In this document: piece after piece, positions 9,019 through 18,620 of the stretch | Layout of the letters: every line of letters starts with the position of its first letter | How positions within the stretch are numbered: the stretch's first letter is position 1 | DNA from: Hyphomicrobiales bacterium | Lineage (GTDB): Bacteria; Pseudomonadota; Alphaproteobacteria; Rhizobiales; Xanthobacteraceae | Direction: 5' to 3' | Assembly: GCA_021323775.1 (NCBI GenBank) | Contig: JAJPKK010000349.1 | Coordinates: forward strand, 1 to 54,705 | DNA length: 54,705 nt | The notes under the pieces: generated by a model | Seen by the model: only the letters and a program-made list of their open reading frames with translations | Database searches by the model: none | Told to the model about the DNA's origin: nothing | Translations under genes and position numbers: made by a program

Positions 9019-9975
9019 ATGAATGACAGCACAACGCAAACTTCCGGCGACTCGCGTCAAAGCTGGTGGCGGCGCCTGCGCGGCGGGCTCAGCCGTACCT
9101 CAAGCGCTATCACCGCCGCCATCACGGATCTCATTTCCAAGCGCAAGCTGGACGCCGGCGTCGTCGAGGAACTCGAAGAATTGTTGATCCGGGCCGATTT
9201 CGGCGTCGATGTTGCGGGGCGCATTGCGGGGGCAGTCGGTGAAGGCCGCTACGACAAGATAATCAGCTCCGAGGAAGTGAAAGCAATTCTCGCCGCCGAG
9301 ATCGAAAAGATCCTTGTCCCGGCTGCGCGGCCGCTTGTCATTGATGGCGCATCGAGGCCATTCGTCATCCTGGTTGCCGGCGTGAACGGTTCCGGCAAGA
9401 CAACGACCATCGGCAAGCTTGCCTCGCGGTTCTCCCGCGAAGGCCGACAGGTCATGCTGGCAGCCGGCGATACCTTTCGGGCTGCCGCCATCGAACAGTT
9501 GAAAATCTGGGGCGAGCGCACAGGAAGTCCCGTCATTGCGGGCGCTCAGGGCGCCGATGCGGCGGGCCTCGTCTTTCGCGCCCTGGAGGCGGCGCGTGCG
9601 CAGGCCATCGACGTGCTCATCGTCGACACCGCCGGTCGCCTGCAGACTAAGGCCGGCCTGATGGGCGAGCTGCAAAAAATAGTGCGGGTGATGAAAAAGC
9701 TTGACCCGGCAGCGCCGCACGCCGTCTTGCTGGTGCTCGACGCCACCATCGGCCAGAATGCGCTCTCCCAGGTCAGGGAATTCTTAAAGGTCGCGGGTGT
9801 CACCGGCCTTGTCATGACAAAGCTCGACGGCACCGCGCGCGGCGGCATTTTGGTGGCGATCGCTACCGAATATCGATTACCTGTGCATTTCATCGGCATC
9901 GGCGAGGGCGTTGACGACCTGGCGCCCTTCGGCGCCAGGGAATTCGCGCAGGCGCTTGCGGGGATCGAGCGATGA
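9019..9975 (+). CDS. ftsY: signal recognition particle receptor FtsY
   Basis: Membrane-associated SRP receptor GTPase. 318 residues with a short N-terminal region instead of the long acidic A domain of E. coli, as usual in alphaproteobacteria. NG domain: helices 18-100, P-loop [10 protein letters not shown] (121-130), [11 protein letters not shown] (151-161), VDTAGRLQT (202-210), [10 protein letters not shown] (267-276), and GVGEG-like GIGEGVDDL near the end. The start MNDSTTQ was chosen because upstream extensions run antisense through the pseudouridine synthase gene. Its partner Ffh is at 2275-3837. Confidence 0.95.
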   Translation: MNDSTTQTSGDSRQSWWRRLRGGLSRTSSAITAAITDLISKRKLDAGVVEELEELLIRADFGVDVAGRIAGAVGEGRYDKIISSEEVKAILAAEIEKILVPAARPLVIDGASRPFVILVAGVNGSGKTTTIGKLASRFSREGRQVMLAAGDTFRAAAIEQLKIWGERTGSPVIAGAQGADAAGLVFRALEAARAQAIDVLIVDTAGRLQTKAGLMGELQKIVRVMKKLDPAAPHAVLLVLDATIGQNALSQVREFLKVAGVTGLVMTKLDGTARGGILVAIATEYRLPVHFIGIGEGVDDLAPFGAREFAQALAGIER

Positions 9976-10076
9976 GAGCGAAAGAGCAGCCCGCGCTGGA
10001 AAACTTAAGCCAAGACATGGTGGCCGCGACGACCCGGCCGGTGACAAAATCTGACCGCCGCGTTACAGGTCGTCCC

Positions 10077-10664
10077 ATGACTACAACGACTGAAAAGCCG
10101 AAGCTTCATCCGCTCCTCAAGCTCGTCCTCGACATCGGCCCGCTGGTGCTGTTCGTCGTCGCGAACGCGCGATTCGGCATTTTCGCCGCAACCGGCAGTT
10201 TCATGGTTGCGGTGGTGGCGGCGCTGCTGGTGTCCTACGCCATGACCCGCCAGTGGCCGATCATGCCGGTGGTGACAGCAATCGTCGTGCTGGTGTTCGG
10301 CGGACTCACGCTTGCGCTGCACGACGAAACCTTCATCAAGCTCAAGCCCACCATCATCTACGCGCTGTTAGGCGGCACCCTGCTGGGAGGCTATGTATTC
10401 GACAAGTCGTTCCTCGCGATCGTTCTCGATTCAGTGTTCCACCTCACTGAAGAAGGCTGGCGCAAGCTGACATTGCGCTGGGCGCTGTTTTTCTTCGCGC
10501 TCGCCGTGCTCAACGAGGCGATCTGGCGCACGCAGTCGACGGACTTCTGGGTCAATTTCAAGCTGTACGGCTTCGTGCCGCTCACTTTCGTGTTCGCAGC
10601 CCTGCAATACCCGCTGTTGACGCGGCATGCCGCAGAGCCAGAGCCAGCGGCGGCGGAGGAGTAG
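10077..10664 (+). CDS. yciB: YciB-family inner membrane protein (septation protein A)
   Basis: 195-residue protein with about five hydrophobic segments: LVLDIGPLVLFVVANARFGIF, FMVAVVAALLVSYAM, MPVVTAIVVLVFGGL, a segment near 100, and a C-terminal pair. It belongs to the YciB / IspZ family, linked to cell-envelope synthesis and septation. Motifs FDKSFLAIVLDSVFHLTEEGWRKLTLRWA and NEAIWRT are typical. The start at 10077 (MTTTTEKPKLHP) fits known N-termini. An in-frame ATG at 9972 overlapping the ftsY stop would add 35 polar residues. Confidence 0.88.
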   Translation: MTTTTEKPKLHPLLKLVLDIGPLVLFVVANARFGIFAATGSFMVAVVAALLVSYAMTRQWPIMPVVTAIVVLVFGGLTLALHDETFIKLKPTIIYALLGGTLLGGYVFDKSFLAIVLDSVFHLTEEGWRKLTLRWALFFFALAVLNEAIWRTQSTDFWVNFKLYGFVPLTFVFAALQYPLLTRHAAEPEPAAAEE

Positions 10665-10675
10665 AGTTAGAGGAG

Positions 10676-10775
10676 TGTAGGGCGGGCAAAGGCGCGAAGC
10701 GCCGTGCCGGCCAGCGTGCGGCCTTTCGAGCGGTGGTGGGGCACGCTTCGCTTTGCCCCCTACGCTCGCAGTTTG
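10676..10775. repeat. 'GTAGGGCGGGCAAAGGCGCG' dispersed inverted repeat
   Basis: Starts GTAGGGCGGGCAAAGGCGCG and closes with CTTTGCCCCCTACG, so the ends are near-complementary. Copies with the same ends lie at 26011-26165, 34866-34997 and 53038-53107. I recall this element type (TAGGGTGGGCAAAGG) as common in Bradyrhizobium and relatives. All four copies sit just after, or close after, a stop codon. Confidence 0.75.
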
Positions 10776-10788
10776 AAGCGCCCGCCCG

Positions 10789-11481
10789 TCACGAACTTGC
10801 CAGCGCCTTCTCGATCTCCGGCTTGACGACCTGCTCGAGGTTATCCGGCGTAACCGGGCCCACCAGCTTATAGGCAATCCTGCCGTCGCGGCCGATGATG
10901 AAGGTCTCCGGAACGCCGTAAACGCCCCATTCGATCGCGGCGCGTCCGTTGATGTCAGCGCCCGAAGCAGCGAACGGATTGCCGTAGCGGCCGAGGAAAC
11001 GCCGCGCATTGTCGGCCTGGTCTTTGTAGTTGATGCCCACCAACCGGATGCGGGAGTCGCGGGCGAGCTGCATCAACAGCGGGGCCTCGTCATGACAGGG
11101 CACACACCATGACGCCCACACATTGAGCACGGTGACAGCGCCCTTGAAATCGCTGGCCGCAAGGCCCGGAACGGGCTTGCCGTCGCGTTCGAGACCAGCC
11201 ACCGGCGGCAGGTCAGTCGCCGGCGCATCGTGCCCGATCAGTGCCGATGGAATGCGGGACGCATCGCCGGCGCCCAGCCGCACAAAGAACAGCGCGGCCA
11301 GCCCCAAAAAGAGCAGCAGCGGCAACACCACGAGAATGCGCCGGTTGCCTGCCCGCAGCATGTCCTCCCCCGCTTGCGGGGGAGGGGCAGAGCGGGGATC
11401 GGAGGGAGGGCGGTGTGGGGGCGACCCTTCCCGAGCCGTATTTTGCGGCGCTTGGCGGGTCGTCTCTTGCGACAACGTCAT
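10789..11481 (-). CDS. ccmG: thiol:disulfide interchange protein CcmG/DsbE
   Basis: Membrane-anchored periplasmic thioredoxin that keeps apocytochrome c cysteines reduced for haem attachment. Single membrane anchor (about 49-68, ILVVLPLLLFLGLAALFFV); thioredoxin domain with the active site WCVPC at 125-129; conserved GVYGVPETFIIGRDG follows. The first 40 residues are unusual: a Pro/Arg-rich stretch (PPHRPPSDPRSAPPPQAGED) encoded by palindromic repeat DNA. An alternative ATG at 11361 (MLRAGNRRIL) lies just after the repeat and would give a normal short N-terminus. The stated start overlaps the ccmD stop. Confidence 0.93.
   Translation of the reverse strand: MTLSQETTRQAPQNTAREGSPPHRPPSDPRSAPPPQAGEDMLRAGNRRILVVLPLLLFLGLAALFFVRLGAGDASRIPSALIGHDAPATDLPPVAGLERDGKPVPGLAASDFKGAVTVLNVWASWCVPCHDEAPLLMQLARDSRIRLVGINYKDQADNARRFLGRYGNPFAASGADINGRAAIEWGVYGVPETFIIGRDGRIAYKLVGPVTPDNLEQVVKPEIEKALASS
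11364..11385. repeat. 22-bp perfect hairpin in ccmG 5' region
   Basis: Arms CCTCCCCCGC (11364-11373) and GCGGGGGAGG (11376-11385) with a 2-nt loop. The flank to about 11422 continues with GGGATCGGAGGGAGGGCGG, like the other family members. Read on the minus strand it encodes PPPQAGED of the CcmG N-terminus. Confidence 0.8.
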
Positions 11482-11672
11482 CAGGCCGGCTCCTTGATTT
11501 GCATTGGTCGAGATTCCGCGGATCGGCGGGTGATTCCGCGCCGCTCAAGCTCCGCGAGGGCGCGCTTCTGAGCGGTGTGGTCGGCCGTCACCCAGCCGAC
11601 GAGCGCCGCCACGACGGCCGTCGCGATGATGTAGGCGGCGATGATGAATCCGGCGTGCGGTCCCAGGTCCAT
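11481..11672 (-). CDS. ccmD: haem exporter protein CcmD
   Basis: Small membrane protein of the CcmABCD complex that releases holo-CcmE. 63 residues: MDLGPHAGFIIAAYIIATAVV starts with the conserved LGPHAGFI-AY pattern, one membrane helix (about 8-28), then a basic cytoplasmic tail with KRALAELERRGITRRSA. The ATG at 11672 has a GGGGCG ribosome-binding site. It overlaps the ccmG start by 1 nt and follows ccmC by 14 nt. Confidence 0.93.
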   Translation of the reverse strand: MDLGPHAGFIIAAYIIATAVVAALVGWVTADHTAQKRALAELERRGITRRSAESRPMQIKEPA

Positions 11673-11686
11673 GATTTCGCCCCGTC

Positions 11687-12415
11687 CTAAGCCGCGCGCT
11701 CGGCCTGGATCAGCATCAACGTCCGGACGCGCCGGCGCATGATCTCGTTGCGCATGGCGGCGAGATGAAGCGTCACAAACAGAAGCGTGAAGGCAATGGC
11801 CATGACAAGCAGCGGCATCAACATGCTCCAGTCGATCGCCGGCCCGCCGACGCGAAACACCGAAGCGGGCTGATGCAGCGTATTCCACCAGTCGACGGAG
11901 AACTTGATGATCGGCAGGTTGATGGCGCCGACGAGCGTCAGGACGGCGGCGGCGCGGCCGGCACGGCTCGGATCATCGACGGTGCGCCATAATGCGATCA
12001 GCGCGAGGTACATGATGAAGAGCACCAGCTCCGAGGTGAGCCGCGCATCCCAGACCCAATAGGTGCCCCACATGGGTCGGCCCCACAGCGATCCCGTCGC
12101 CAGCGCCAGAAACGTAAAAGCGGCCCCGATCGGAGCCGCGCATTTGGCGGCGACGTCTGCAAGCGGATGCCGCCACACCAGCGTGCCGAGGGCCGCAGCG
12201 CTCATCGTGGCCCATACGAACATGCTCAACCAGGCATTGGGGACGTGGATGAACATGATCTTGACGGTAGCGCCCTGCTGGTAGTCGTCCGGCGCCAGAT
12301 AGGCGCCCCACAATCCGAACGCGAATGCAATCAGCGTTGCGGCGACGAGCCACGGCAACACGCGCTCGACCAGCGCGACGAAGCGGGTCGGATTAGCAAG
12401 ATCGATCAGCGCCAT
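11687..12415 (-). CDS. ccmC: haem ABC transporter permease CcmC
   Basis: Membrane protein that presents haem to CcmE during cytochrome c maturation. 242 residues with six membrane segments. The tryptophan-rich WWD motif WGRPMWGTYWVWDAR lies at 111-125. Conserved histidines flank it, in IHVPNAW (about 56-62) and NTLHQPASV. The start MALIDLANPTRF has AGGAAGG upstream; an in-frame start 22 codons earlier lacks family similarity. About 76 nt separate it from ccmB. Confidence 0.95.
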   Translation of the reverse strand: MALIDLANPTRFVALVERVLPWLVAATLIAFAFGLWGAYLAPDDYQQGATVKIMFIHVPNAWLSMFVWATMSAAALGTLVWRHPLADVAAKCAAPIGAAFTFLALATGSLWGRPMWGTYWVWDARLTSELVLFIMYLALIALWRTVDDPSRAGRAAAVLTLVGAINLPIIKFSVDWWNTLHQPASVFRVGGPAIDWSMLMPLLVMAIAFTLLFVTLHLAAMRNEIMRRRVRTLMLIQAERAA

Positions 12416-12491
12416 TGCCGCCTTCCTCATCCGTCGCCATGGCCCCCGCAGCGCGACGCCTTCAGCTTCAGGATATAGCAAACCGAACGGA

Positions 12492-13160
12492 CTATTCCAT
12501 GCCGTATCTCAGCGTCGCAGCCGCCGCAAAGGGCCCGATGACGCTGCTTATCAGGGTCAATGCGCACAGAATCGTGAACGGGGCGCCGAATGGGACCGGC
12601 CCGACCACCGCCGCATTGGTGGCGGCGACCCCGAAAATCAGCACCGGCACCGTAAGCGGCAGCACCAGCACAGGAAGTAGCAGACCGCCGCGTCGCAAGG
12701 CGGTTGCGAGCGCGGCTCCGATCACGCCGATGAATGTGAGTGCGGGCGTTCCAATGAGAAGGGTCAGCCCGGTGGCCGAGAGTGCGGCCGGCTCGAGGTT
12801 CAGAAACAGGCCAAGGACCGGCGAGGCAACCACCAGCGGCAGGCCGGTTGTGACCCAGTGGGCGAGGGCCTTGGTAACAACGACGAGCTCAAGCGGCGGC
12901 CGCGCCATCAGGATGAGGTCGAGGGATCCGTCCTCGTGGTCATTGGCGAACAGGCGGTCGAGGGCGAGCAACGACGAGAGGAGCGCTCCGAGCCACAGGA
13001 TGGCCGGCCCGATTCGGCGCAGCAAGGCCAGGTCCGGGCCGATCGCAAACGGCACGAGGGTTACGACCGTGAGGAAAAACAGGACGCCCATCATGGCGCC
13101 GCCGCCAACCCGGATGGCGATCCGGGCATCGCGCGCGAACAGAGCGGAGAGCGCGGTCAT
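12492..13160 (-). CDS. ccmB: haem exporter protein CcmB
   Basis: Permease subunit of the CcmAB transporter that powers release of holo-CcmE. 222 residues, six hydrophobic segments. Conserved N-terminal FARDARIAIRVGGGAMMGVLFF and an internal LFANDHEDGSLDLIL motif are diagnostic. Its ATG overlaps the ccmA stop by 1 nt (TAATG), so translation is coupled. Confidence 0.95.
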   Translation of the reverse strand: MTALSALFARDARIAIRVGGGAMMGVLFFLTVVTLVPFAIGPDLALLRRIGPAILWLGALLSSLLALDRLFANDHEDGSLDLILMARPPLELVVVTKALAHWVTTGLPLVVASPVLGLFLNLEPAALSATGLTLLIGTPALTFIGVIGAALATALRRGGLLLPVLVLPLTVPVLIFGVAATNAAVVGPVPFGAPFTILCALTLISSVIGPFAAAATLRYGME

Positions 13161-13852
13161 TACATCGCACCCATGGCATCAGCGTCGCCGGCGGCGAACT
13201 TCTCTGCCCGACTGGTCGAATCTAACCGACCGGTCGGAGACGCGCCCAACAGCAGCTCTTCCGACTCGCCGAGCCCCAGCGGTCCGTGAGTTGCGGCGAT
13301 GATGAGGCCGCCGCCCGACAAATGGCGGTGCATGACACGTTGCAGGCGCTCCTGGGATGCGGCATCGAGCGCCGTGGTGGGCTCGTCGAGCAGCCAGATG
13401 GGCCGCGGCACAGCGAGCACCCGGGCAAGCGACAGCCGGCGCCTTTGCCCCGCCGAGAGGTAGCCTGCCGGCAGTCCGGCGAGATCGGCAAGGTCGACCG
13501 CCGCCAGCCCGCGCTGGATAAGCGCGGCCTCGTCAACTTCGCGGGCGCCATTGAGAAATCGCGTCCAGAACGCAAGATTCTCCCTTACCGTCAAGGCCGG
13601 TTTCAGCGGATCGACATGGCCCACATAGTGGGACTGCTCTCCCACGCTCAATTCCGGGTCGCCGCCGTCGAGGACAAGGCTTCCTTCAGCGGGACGAATA
13701 AGACCTGCGATCATGCGCAGCAGGGAACTCTTGCCGGCCCCGTTTGGCCCTCTCAAGAGGAGCGCGTTACCGGCCGCGACGGAAAAGCTTATCCCGCAAA
13801 ACACTTGGCGGCCGCCGCGGATGCAGGCCAAATCATGGCCCGATAGTTTCAT
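13160..13852 (-). CDS. ccmA: haem exporter ATP-binding protein CcmA
   Basis: ATPase of the CcmAB system. 230 residues: Walker A GPNGAGKSS (35-43), signature YLSAGQRRRLSLARVLA (131-147), Walker B IWLLDEPTT (152-160), and switch histidine in IAATHGPLG. The start MKLSGHDLACIRG is used; a start 6 codons upstream is possible. First gene of the ccmA-B-C-D-G run. The upstream 316-bp region toward acnA is divergent and should hold promoters for both directions. Confidence 0.95.
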   Translation of the reverse strand: MKLSGHDLACIRGGRQVFCGISFSVAAGNALLLRGPNGAGKSSLLRMIAGLIRPAEGSLVLDGGDPELSVGEQSHYVGHVDPLKPALTVRENLAFWTRFLNGAREVDEAALIQRGLAAVDLADLAGLPAGYLSAGQRRRLSLARVLAVPRPIWLLDEPTTALDAASQERLQRVMHRHLSGGGLIIAATHGPLGLGESEELLLGASPTGRLDSTSRAEKFAAGDADAMGAM

Positions 13853-14168
13853 TGCCACGATTTTGCACACTTTGTCGCGCCCGCCCCGCCCTCGCTCAAA
13901 AGCCGGAGAGGTGAGAGCCGAAGCGATTGGCAGTTCCCACCGCGGCTGGCAGGCGGGGGCACTGTGAGGCCACGCACGACCACGTTTTTCTCCGCGAAGG
14001 CTTGTTCAAGACTATCGTTCATATGGCAGAACCGGGAAAGAGTCCGTATAACGACGCTTAGACGCGTGACGGGCGACGATTCCCAAAGCCCCGCCCGTCA
14101 GGCCATCCGCTAACGCATTCCATGCCGCCGGAGAACCGGCCTCCTCGATTGCCGGAACGGAAACCCTC
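13853..14168. other. divergent intergenic region ccmA / acnA
   Basis: No open frame with family similarity seen on either strand. It must contain the start signals for ccmA (minus) and acnA (plus). I could not single out a convincing -35/-10 pair by eye. Confidence 0.5.
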
Positions 14169-16874
14169 ATGACCTCCCTCGACAGCTTCAAATGCGCCCG
14201 CACCCTTAAAGTGGGCTCGAAGACTTATGTCTACTACAGCCTTCCGGTCGCAGAGAAAAATGGCCTGAAAGGAATTTCCCGCCTGCCCTTCTCCCTGAAG
14301 GTCTTGCTTGAAAATCTGTTGCGCCATGAGGACGGTCGCTCGGTGTCCAAGGAGGACATCCTCGCCTGCGCGCAGTGGCTTAAGACCAAGTCGTCAGAAC
14401 GTGAAATCGCATTCCGGCCCGCACGCGTCCTGATGCAGGATTTCACCGGCGTTCCCGCGGTTGTGGATCTTGCCGCCATGCGCGACGCCATGAAAACTCT
14501 CGGCGGCGATCCGAAGCGCATCAATCCGCTGGTGCCGGTTGATCTCGTCATCGACCATTCGGTTGCAATTACCTATTTCGGCGACAACTCTGCATTCAAG
14601 AAAAATGTCGAGGAGGAATACAAGCAGAACGAGGAGCGCTACCGGTTTCTCAAGTGGGCGCAGGGATCGTTCGAGAATTTCCGCGTTGTGCCGCCTGGCA
14701 CCGGCATCTGTCACCAGGTCAATCTGGAATATCTGTCGCAGACCGTGTTCACCGCGAAAGGCACGGTCAGCGTCGAAGGCAAATCGGTAACCGGGGAAAT
14801 CGCCTATCCAGACACGCTGGTCGGGACCGATTCCCACACCACGATGGTGAACGGCCTCTCTGTCCTCGGTTGGGGCGTCGGGGGGATCGAGGCCGAAGCG
14901 GCCATGCTGGGCCAGCCCTATTCGATGCTGTTGCCGGAAGTGATTGGCGTCAAGCTCACCGGCAATCTCAAAGAAGGCGTGACCGCAACCGATCTGGTGT
15001 TGACCGTGACGCAGATGCTGCGTAAGCGCGGCGTGGTGGGCAAGTTCGTGGAATTCTTTGGTCCCGGTCTTGCGGCTCTGACCATCGCCGATCGCGCCAC
15101 GCTGGGCAACATGTCGCCTGAATACGGCGCGACCTGCGGATTTTTCCCGATCGATGACGACACCCTCGATTATCTCCGCACGACCGCCCGTCCGGACGCG
15201 CGCGTCGCGCTGGTAGAGGCGTATGCCAAGGCCCAGGGCATGTACCGGACGGAAGACACGCCGGACCCGATGTTCACTGACGTGCTCAAGCTCGATCTTG
15301 GATCCGTTGTCCCTTCGCTTGCGGGACCGAAGCGGCCGCAGGACCGGGTGCCCCTCAAGGACGTGAAATCGGGCTTCGCAGCCGCACTGGACCGGGAGTT
15401 TGGCAAGGGCGCGGAAGCCGGCAAACGCGTGCCGGTCGCCGGCCGCCAGCATGATCTCGGTCACGGAGATGTGGTGATCGCCGCCATTACGTCCTGCACC
15501 AATACGTCAAACCCGACCGTCATGGTCGGGGCCGGTCTGCTTGCCCGCAATGCGGTTGCCAAGGGGCTCACCGTAAAGCCGTGGGTCAAGACGTCGCTCG
15601 CTCCGGGCTCCCAGGTTGTCGGAGAATATCTCTCGGAGTCCGGTCTGCAGAAAGACCTCGACAAGCTCGGCTTTAATCTCGTCGGGTACGGCTGCACGAC
15701 CTGCATCGGAAATTCCGGGCCGCTGCCGCCGGAGATATCCAAGGCCATCAACGACCACGATCTCGTTGCCGCAGCCGTGCTATCGGGCAACCGCAACTTC
15801 GAAGGCCGCGTCAATCAGGACGTGCGCGCCAACTATCTGGCGTCGCCGCCCCTCGTCGTCGCCTATGCGATCGCCGGCACCATGAACTTCGATTTTGCCA
15901 AGACGCCGCTCGGCGTCGACAAGGCCGGCAAGAGGGTGTTCCTCAAGGATATCTGGCCGGGCAGCGAAGAAATCGCGGCGGTTATCAAGAAGACCATCAA
16001 CAAGCAGGTCTTTGCGCGCAAATACGCCCATGTCTTCAAAGGCGACGCGGCCTGGAGCAAGATCGCCGTCAAGGGCGGCCTGACCTACGAATGGGACCGC
16101 AAATCGACCTATGTGCAAAACCCGCCCTATTTCGCCCACATGAGCCGTGCGCCGGAGCAGATCTCCGATATCGTCGATGCGCGGATTCTCGGGCTGTTCG
16201 GCGACTCGATCACGACGGACCACATCTCGCCGGCCGGGTCCATCAAAGCCGCATCGCCGGCAGGCAAATATCTGGTGGAGCACAAAGTCAAGCCTGCCGA
16301 CTTCAATCAATACGGAACCCGGCGCGGCAACCACGAAGTGATGATGCGGGGAACGTTCGCAAACATCCGCATCAGAAACCAGATGGTCCCAGGGGTCGAG
16401 GGCGGCGTCACGATCCACTATCCGTCCCGGGAGCAGTTACCCATCTACGATGCGGCGATGCGGTACAAGAGCGAGCGGGTTCCGCTCGTTGTCTTCGCAG
16501 GCAAAGAGTACGGCACCGGTTCCTCGCGGGACTGGGCCGCAAAGGGCACGGCGCTGCTGGGCATCCGGGCCGTGATCTGTCAGTCATTCGAGCGCATCCA
16601 TCGCTCGAATTTGATCGGCATGGGCGTCATCCCGCTGGTCTTTGACGAGGGCACCTCTTGGCAGACGCTCGGGCTCACAGGCAGCGAGCTGGTCACGATC
16701 CGCGGCCTCCATGGCGACCTGAAGCCGCGCCAACGGATGATCGCCGACATCGTTGCGGCGAACGGATCGCTCAAGCGGGTGCCGCTGGTCTGTCGGATCG
16801 ATACCCTCGACGAGCTTGAGTACTTCAAAAACGGCGGGATACTCCAGTATGTGCTGCGGCAACTCGCTGCGTGA
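14169..16874 (+). CDS. acnA: aconitate hydratase A
   Basis: TCA-cycle enzyme that isomerises citrate to isocitrate with a [4Fe-4S] cluster. 901 residues, full length for the AcnA/IRP type. Cluster ligands are Cys443 (TSCTNTSNP) and Cys509/Cys512 ([13 protein letters not shown]). Catalytic-domain signatures include [13 protein letters not shown] near 217 and the C-terminal [16 protein letters not shown] and [13 protein letters not shown]. The start [13 protein letters not shown] is the usual alphaproteobacterial N-terminus. Monocistronic by appearance. Confidence 0.97.
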   Translation: MTSLDSFKCARTLKVGSKTYVYYSLPVAEKNGLKGISRLPFSLKVLLENLLRHEDGRSVSKEDILACAQWLKTKSSEREIAFRPARVLMQDFTGVPAVVDLAAMRDAMKTLGGDPKRINPLVPVDLVIDHSVAITYFGDNSAFKKNVEEEYKQNEERYRFLKWAQGSFENFRVVPPGTGICHQVNLEYLSQTVFTAKGTVSVEGKSVTGEIAYPDTLVGTDSHTTMVNGLSVLGWGVGGIEAEAAMLGQPYSMLLPEVIGVKLTGNLKEGVTATDLVLTVTQMLRKRGVVGKFVEFFGPGLAALTIADRATLGNMSPEYGATCGFFPIDDDTLDYLRTTARPDARVALVEAYAKAQGMYRTEDTPDPMFTDVLKLDLGSVVPSLAGPKRPQDRVPLKDVKSGFAAALDREFGKGAEAGKRVPVAGRQHDLGHGDVVIAAITSCTNTSNPTVMVGAGLLARNAVAKGLTVKPWVKTSLAPGSQVVGEYLSESGLQKDLDKLGFNLVGYGCTTCIGNSGPLPPEISKAINDHDLVAAAVLSGNRNFEGRVNQDVRANYLASPPLVVAYAIAGTMNFDFAKTPLGVDKAGKRVFLKDIWPGSEEIAAVIKKTINKQVFARKYAHVFKGDAAWSKIAVKGGLTYEWDRKSTYVQNPPYFAHMSRAPEQISDIVDARILGLFGDSITTDHISPAGSIKAASPAGKYLVEHKVKPADFNQYGTRRGNHEVMMRGTFANIRIRNQMVPGVEGGVTIHYPSREQLPIYDAAMRYKSERVPLVVFAGKEYGTGSSRDWAAKGTALLGIRAVICQSFERIHRSNLIGMGVIPLVFDEGTSWQTLGLTGSELVTIRGLHGDLKPRQRMIADIVAANGSLKRVPLVCRIDTLDELEYFKNGGILQYVLRQLAA

Positions 16875-17019
16875 TGCCTGCCATGGTTGCGTACGGTTTC
16901 CGACTCGCCTCACGGCTTTTTCATTGTGGCGAGGCGGGCACCTCACCTCGAAGTGAGTGGCGCGAGGACCGCGAGCGACGTATTTAGGGCCATCACGGCT
17001 GGCATCGCGGGAGATGAGC

Positions 17020-17763
17020 ATGAGAACAACGCGGTTGCTTTTCAGCTTGATCGCGGCAGCCCTGGTTTTCCTTGCCCATTCTTCTGCGAACGCCAATCCA
17101 CGTGCGGTGATCGAATTATTTACGAGTCAGGGCTGTTCGTCTTGCCCGGCCGCTGACAAGTTGCTCGCCGAGCTGCAGGCCGATCCGTCATTGATTCCGC
17201 TCAGCCTCCCGATCGATTACTGGGATTATCTGGGCTGGAAGGACACGTTGGCGTTGCCGGGACATACGGCGCGGCAGAAGGCATACTCCCACGTGCGTGG
17301 AGATCGCGAAATCTATACGCCTCAGGCAGTGGTGAACGGCATTGCGCAGGCGATCGGCAGCGATCGCGCCGGAATCGAAGACGCGGTCGCGCAAACCCGT
17401 AACTATCCTTCGTCCTTAGCGGTGCCGGTGAAAGTGATGGTGGCGGATGACCGCGTTTCCGTAACGCTCCCGGCGCGCGACAACGCCGAAGGCGCCGGAG
17501 GCGAGGTCTGGCTTTGCGCGGTGAGCGGATCGGTGCCGGTTAAAATTGCGCGCGGTGAAAATCGCGGACGCACCATCACCTATACCAACGTGGTGCGGCG
17601 ATGGGTCAAGCTCGGAAACTGGAAGGGAAAGAGCGAAAATTTCACGGTGCCGATTGATGCAATAAAGTTCGCTGGCGTCGATGCTGTTGCGGTTATTTTG
17701 CAAAGCGGCAGTTTCGAAAAACCGGGCGCCATAATGGGCGCTTCATTGACGTCATTATATTGA
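17020..17763 (+). CDS. secreted DUF1223 protein with CXXC motif
   Basis: 247 residues. N-terminal signal peptide (1-26, ending SSANA), then the DUF1223 signature AVIELFTSQGCSSCPAADKLL with Cys39 and Cys42 in a thioredoxin-like CSSC arrangement, and YWDYLGWKD near 69. Probably periplasmic with a redox role, but no substrate is known for the family. The start at 17020 has GGGAGA 5-6 nt upstream; ATG codons at 16957 and 17014 are in frame but worse placed. The stop lies in a 13-nt tandem repeat. Confidence 0.88.
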   Translation: MRTTRLLFSLIAAALVFLAHSSANANPRAVIELFTSQGCSSCPAADKLLAELQADPSLIPLSLPIDYWDYLGWKDTLALPGHTARQKAYSHVRGDREIYTPQAVVNGIAQAIGSDRAGIEDAVAQTRNYPSSLAVPVKVMVADDRVSVTLPARDNAEGAGGEVWLCAVSGSVPVKIARGENRGRTITYTNVVRRWVKLGNWKGKSENFTVPIDAIKFAGVDAVAVILQSGSFEKPGAIMGASLTSLY

Positions 17764-17782
17764 GGGACCTTATATTGAGGGA
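17755..17782 (+). repeat. 13-nt tandem repeat spanning a stop codon
   Basis: TTATATTGAGGGA occurs at 17755-17767 and 17770-17782. The first copy contains the stop codon of the DUF1223 gene, so the last codons and stop have been duplicated. Confidence 0.8.
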
Positions 17783-18620
17783 GCTCGGGAGCTCGATGTT
17801 GCCGGCGGGCTCCGGCGCGCCGCGTCCGCCAACCCCCTGTTGCTGTTGGCGCCGAGCTTGTGATCGCCCCCGTTTGCGCGCTGGATCTCCTTTACCGTGA
17901 TCGTTTATCCGAGATCGACATAGATGCGTATATCGGCAACAGCCGCTGTGCGATGTCCGGCAATAGGGCGACCAAGGTCGCCTCACCCTGGTCCCTCGCC
18001 TGGCTCAAGCGAGGGCGACCACAGAGATCGCCGCTAATCTTCGCTGAGGCTGTCAAGAAACCCGGGTGCCAAGAAATTACAACCCCTCGCTCTCCTCCGA
18101 ATAATTGGGGAGGGTAGGGAGGGGTTGGGACGACCCGGGTCCGGCCCAAGCAAGCCCGGGGGGCTGGGGGGCTGAGGAATCCGAACCCGCATCGAGCCGG
18201 ACCCTGAGGCAGAGTAAGATTTATGACAATTCACCTCGACCGGGGCGAGGCTGAATTTTGGCAGCAGTATGAATCGGCTAACGAATGCGTGATTGCAACC
18301 GCGCACGCTGCAATGCGGGGCGCCGGTCACTGAAGGCCCATCCTGAACGGGATCAACGGTCGTGGCGGGACGAAGTGGCCCGCTTAAACCGGTCGGAGGG
18401 CAATGAGAGCTTCGATCGAAATCATGACGTTGGGGCACGCAGATCGGGTCCCCGACAGTGCCTGCTGTCAAGGCGACGCATGCGCCCTACGTCAGCCAAA
18501 CAGGGCGAGCTGTTCGCCGTGTTTGGGCTCCGATCCCTTCGGTTTGGCCGAAGCGAGCCAGCAGGGTCTTGCGGCCGGACTGATTTCGGATCATGACAGA
18601 ACCGTGAAAAGGAGGCGCCC
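17764..18620. other. 857-bp gene-free region with repeats
   Basis: No open frame here has recognisable similarity. It holds a GATCGACAT...ATATCGGCAACAGCCG unit (about 17888-17950, sharing TCGGCAACAGCCG with 26120 and 38060), a degenerate G/C palindrome at 18083-18124, and several short C/G-rich runs. The last part (18500-18620) leads into the ribosome-binding site of the broken DUF2794 gene and may hold its promoter. Plus-strand frames such as 18285-18596 are Arg/Ser-rich and look like noise. Confidence 0.5.
18083..18124. repeat. degenerate copy of G/C palindrome
   Basis: Right arm GGGGAGGGTAGGGAGGGG (18107-18124) matches the right arm of the perfect palindrome at 18655-18698. The left arm (CCCCTCGCTCTCCTCC) has several mismatches and the loop is AT-rich (GAATAATT). 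Confidence 0.75.

Noticed and set aside
18285-18596. Plus-strand frame upstream of the DUF2794 gene
   Set aside because: Arg-rich, without similarity or ribosome-binding site; several alternative frames are equally open in this GC-rich stretch.
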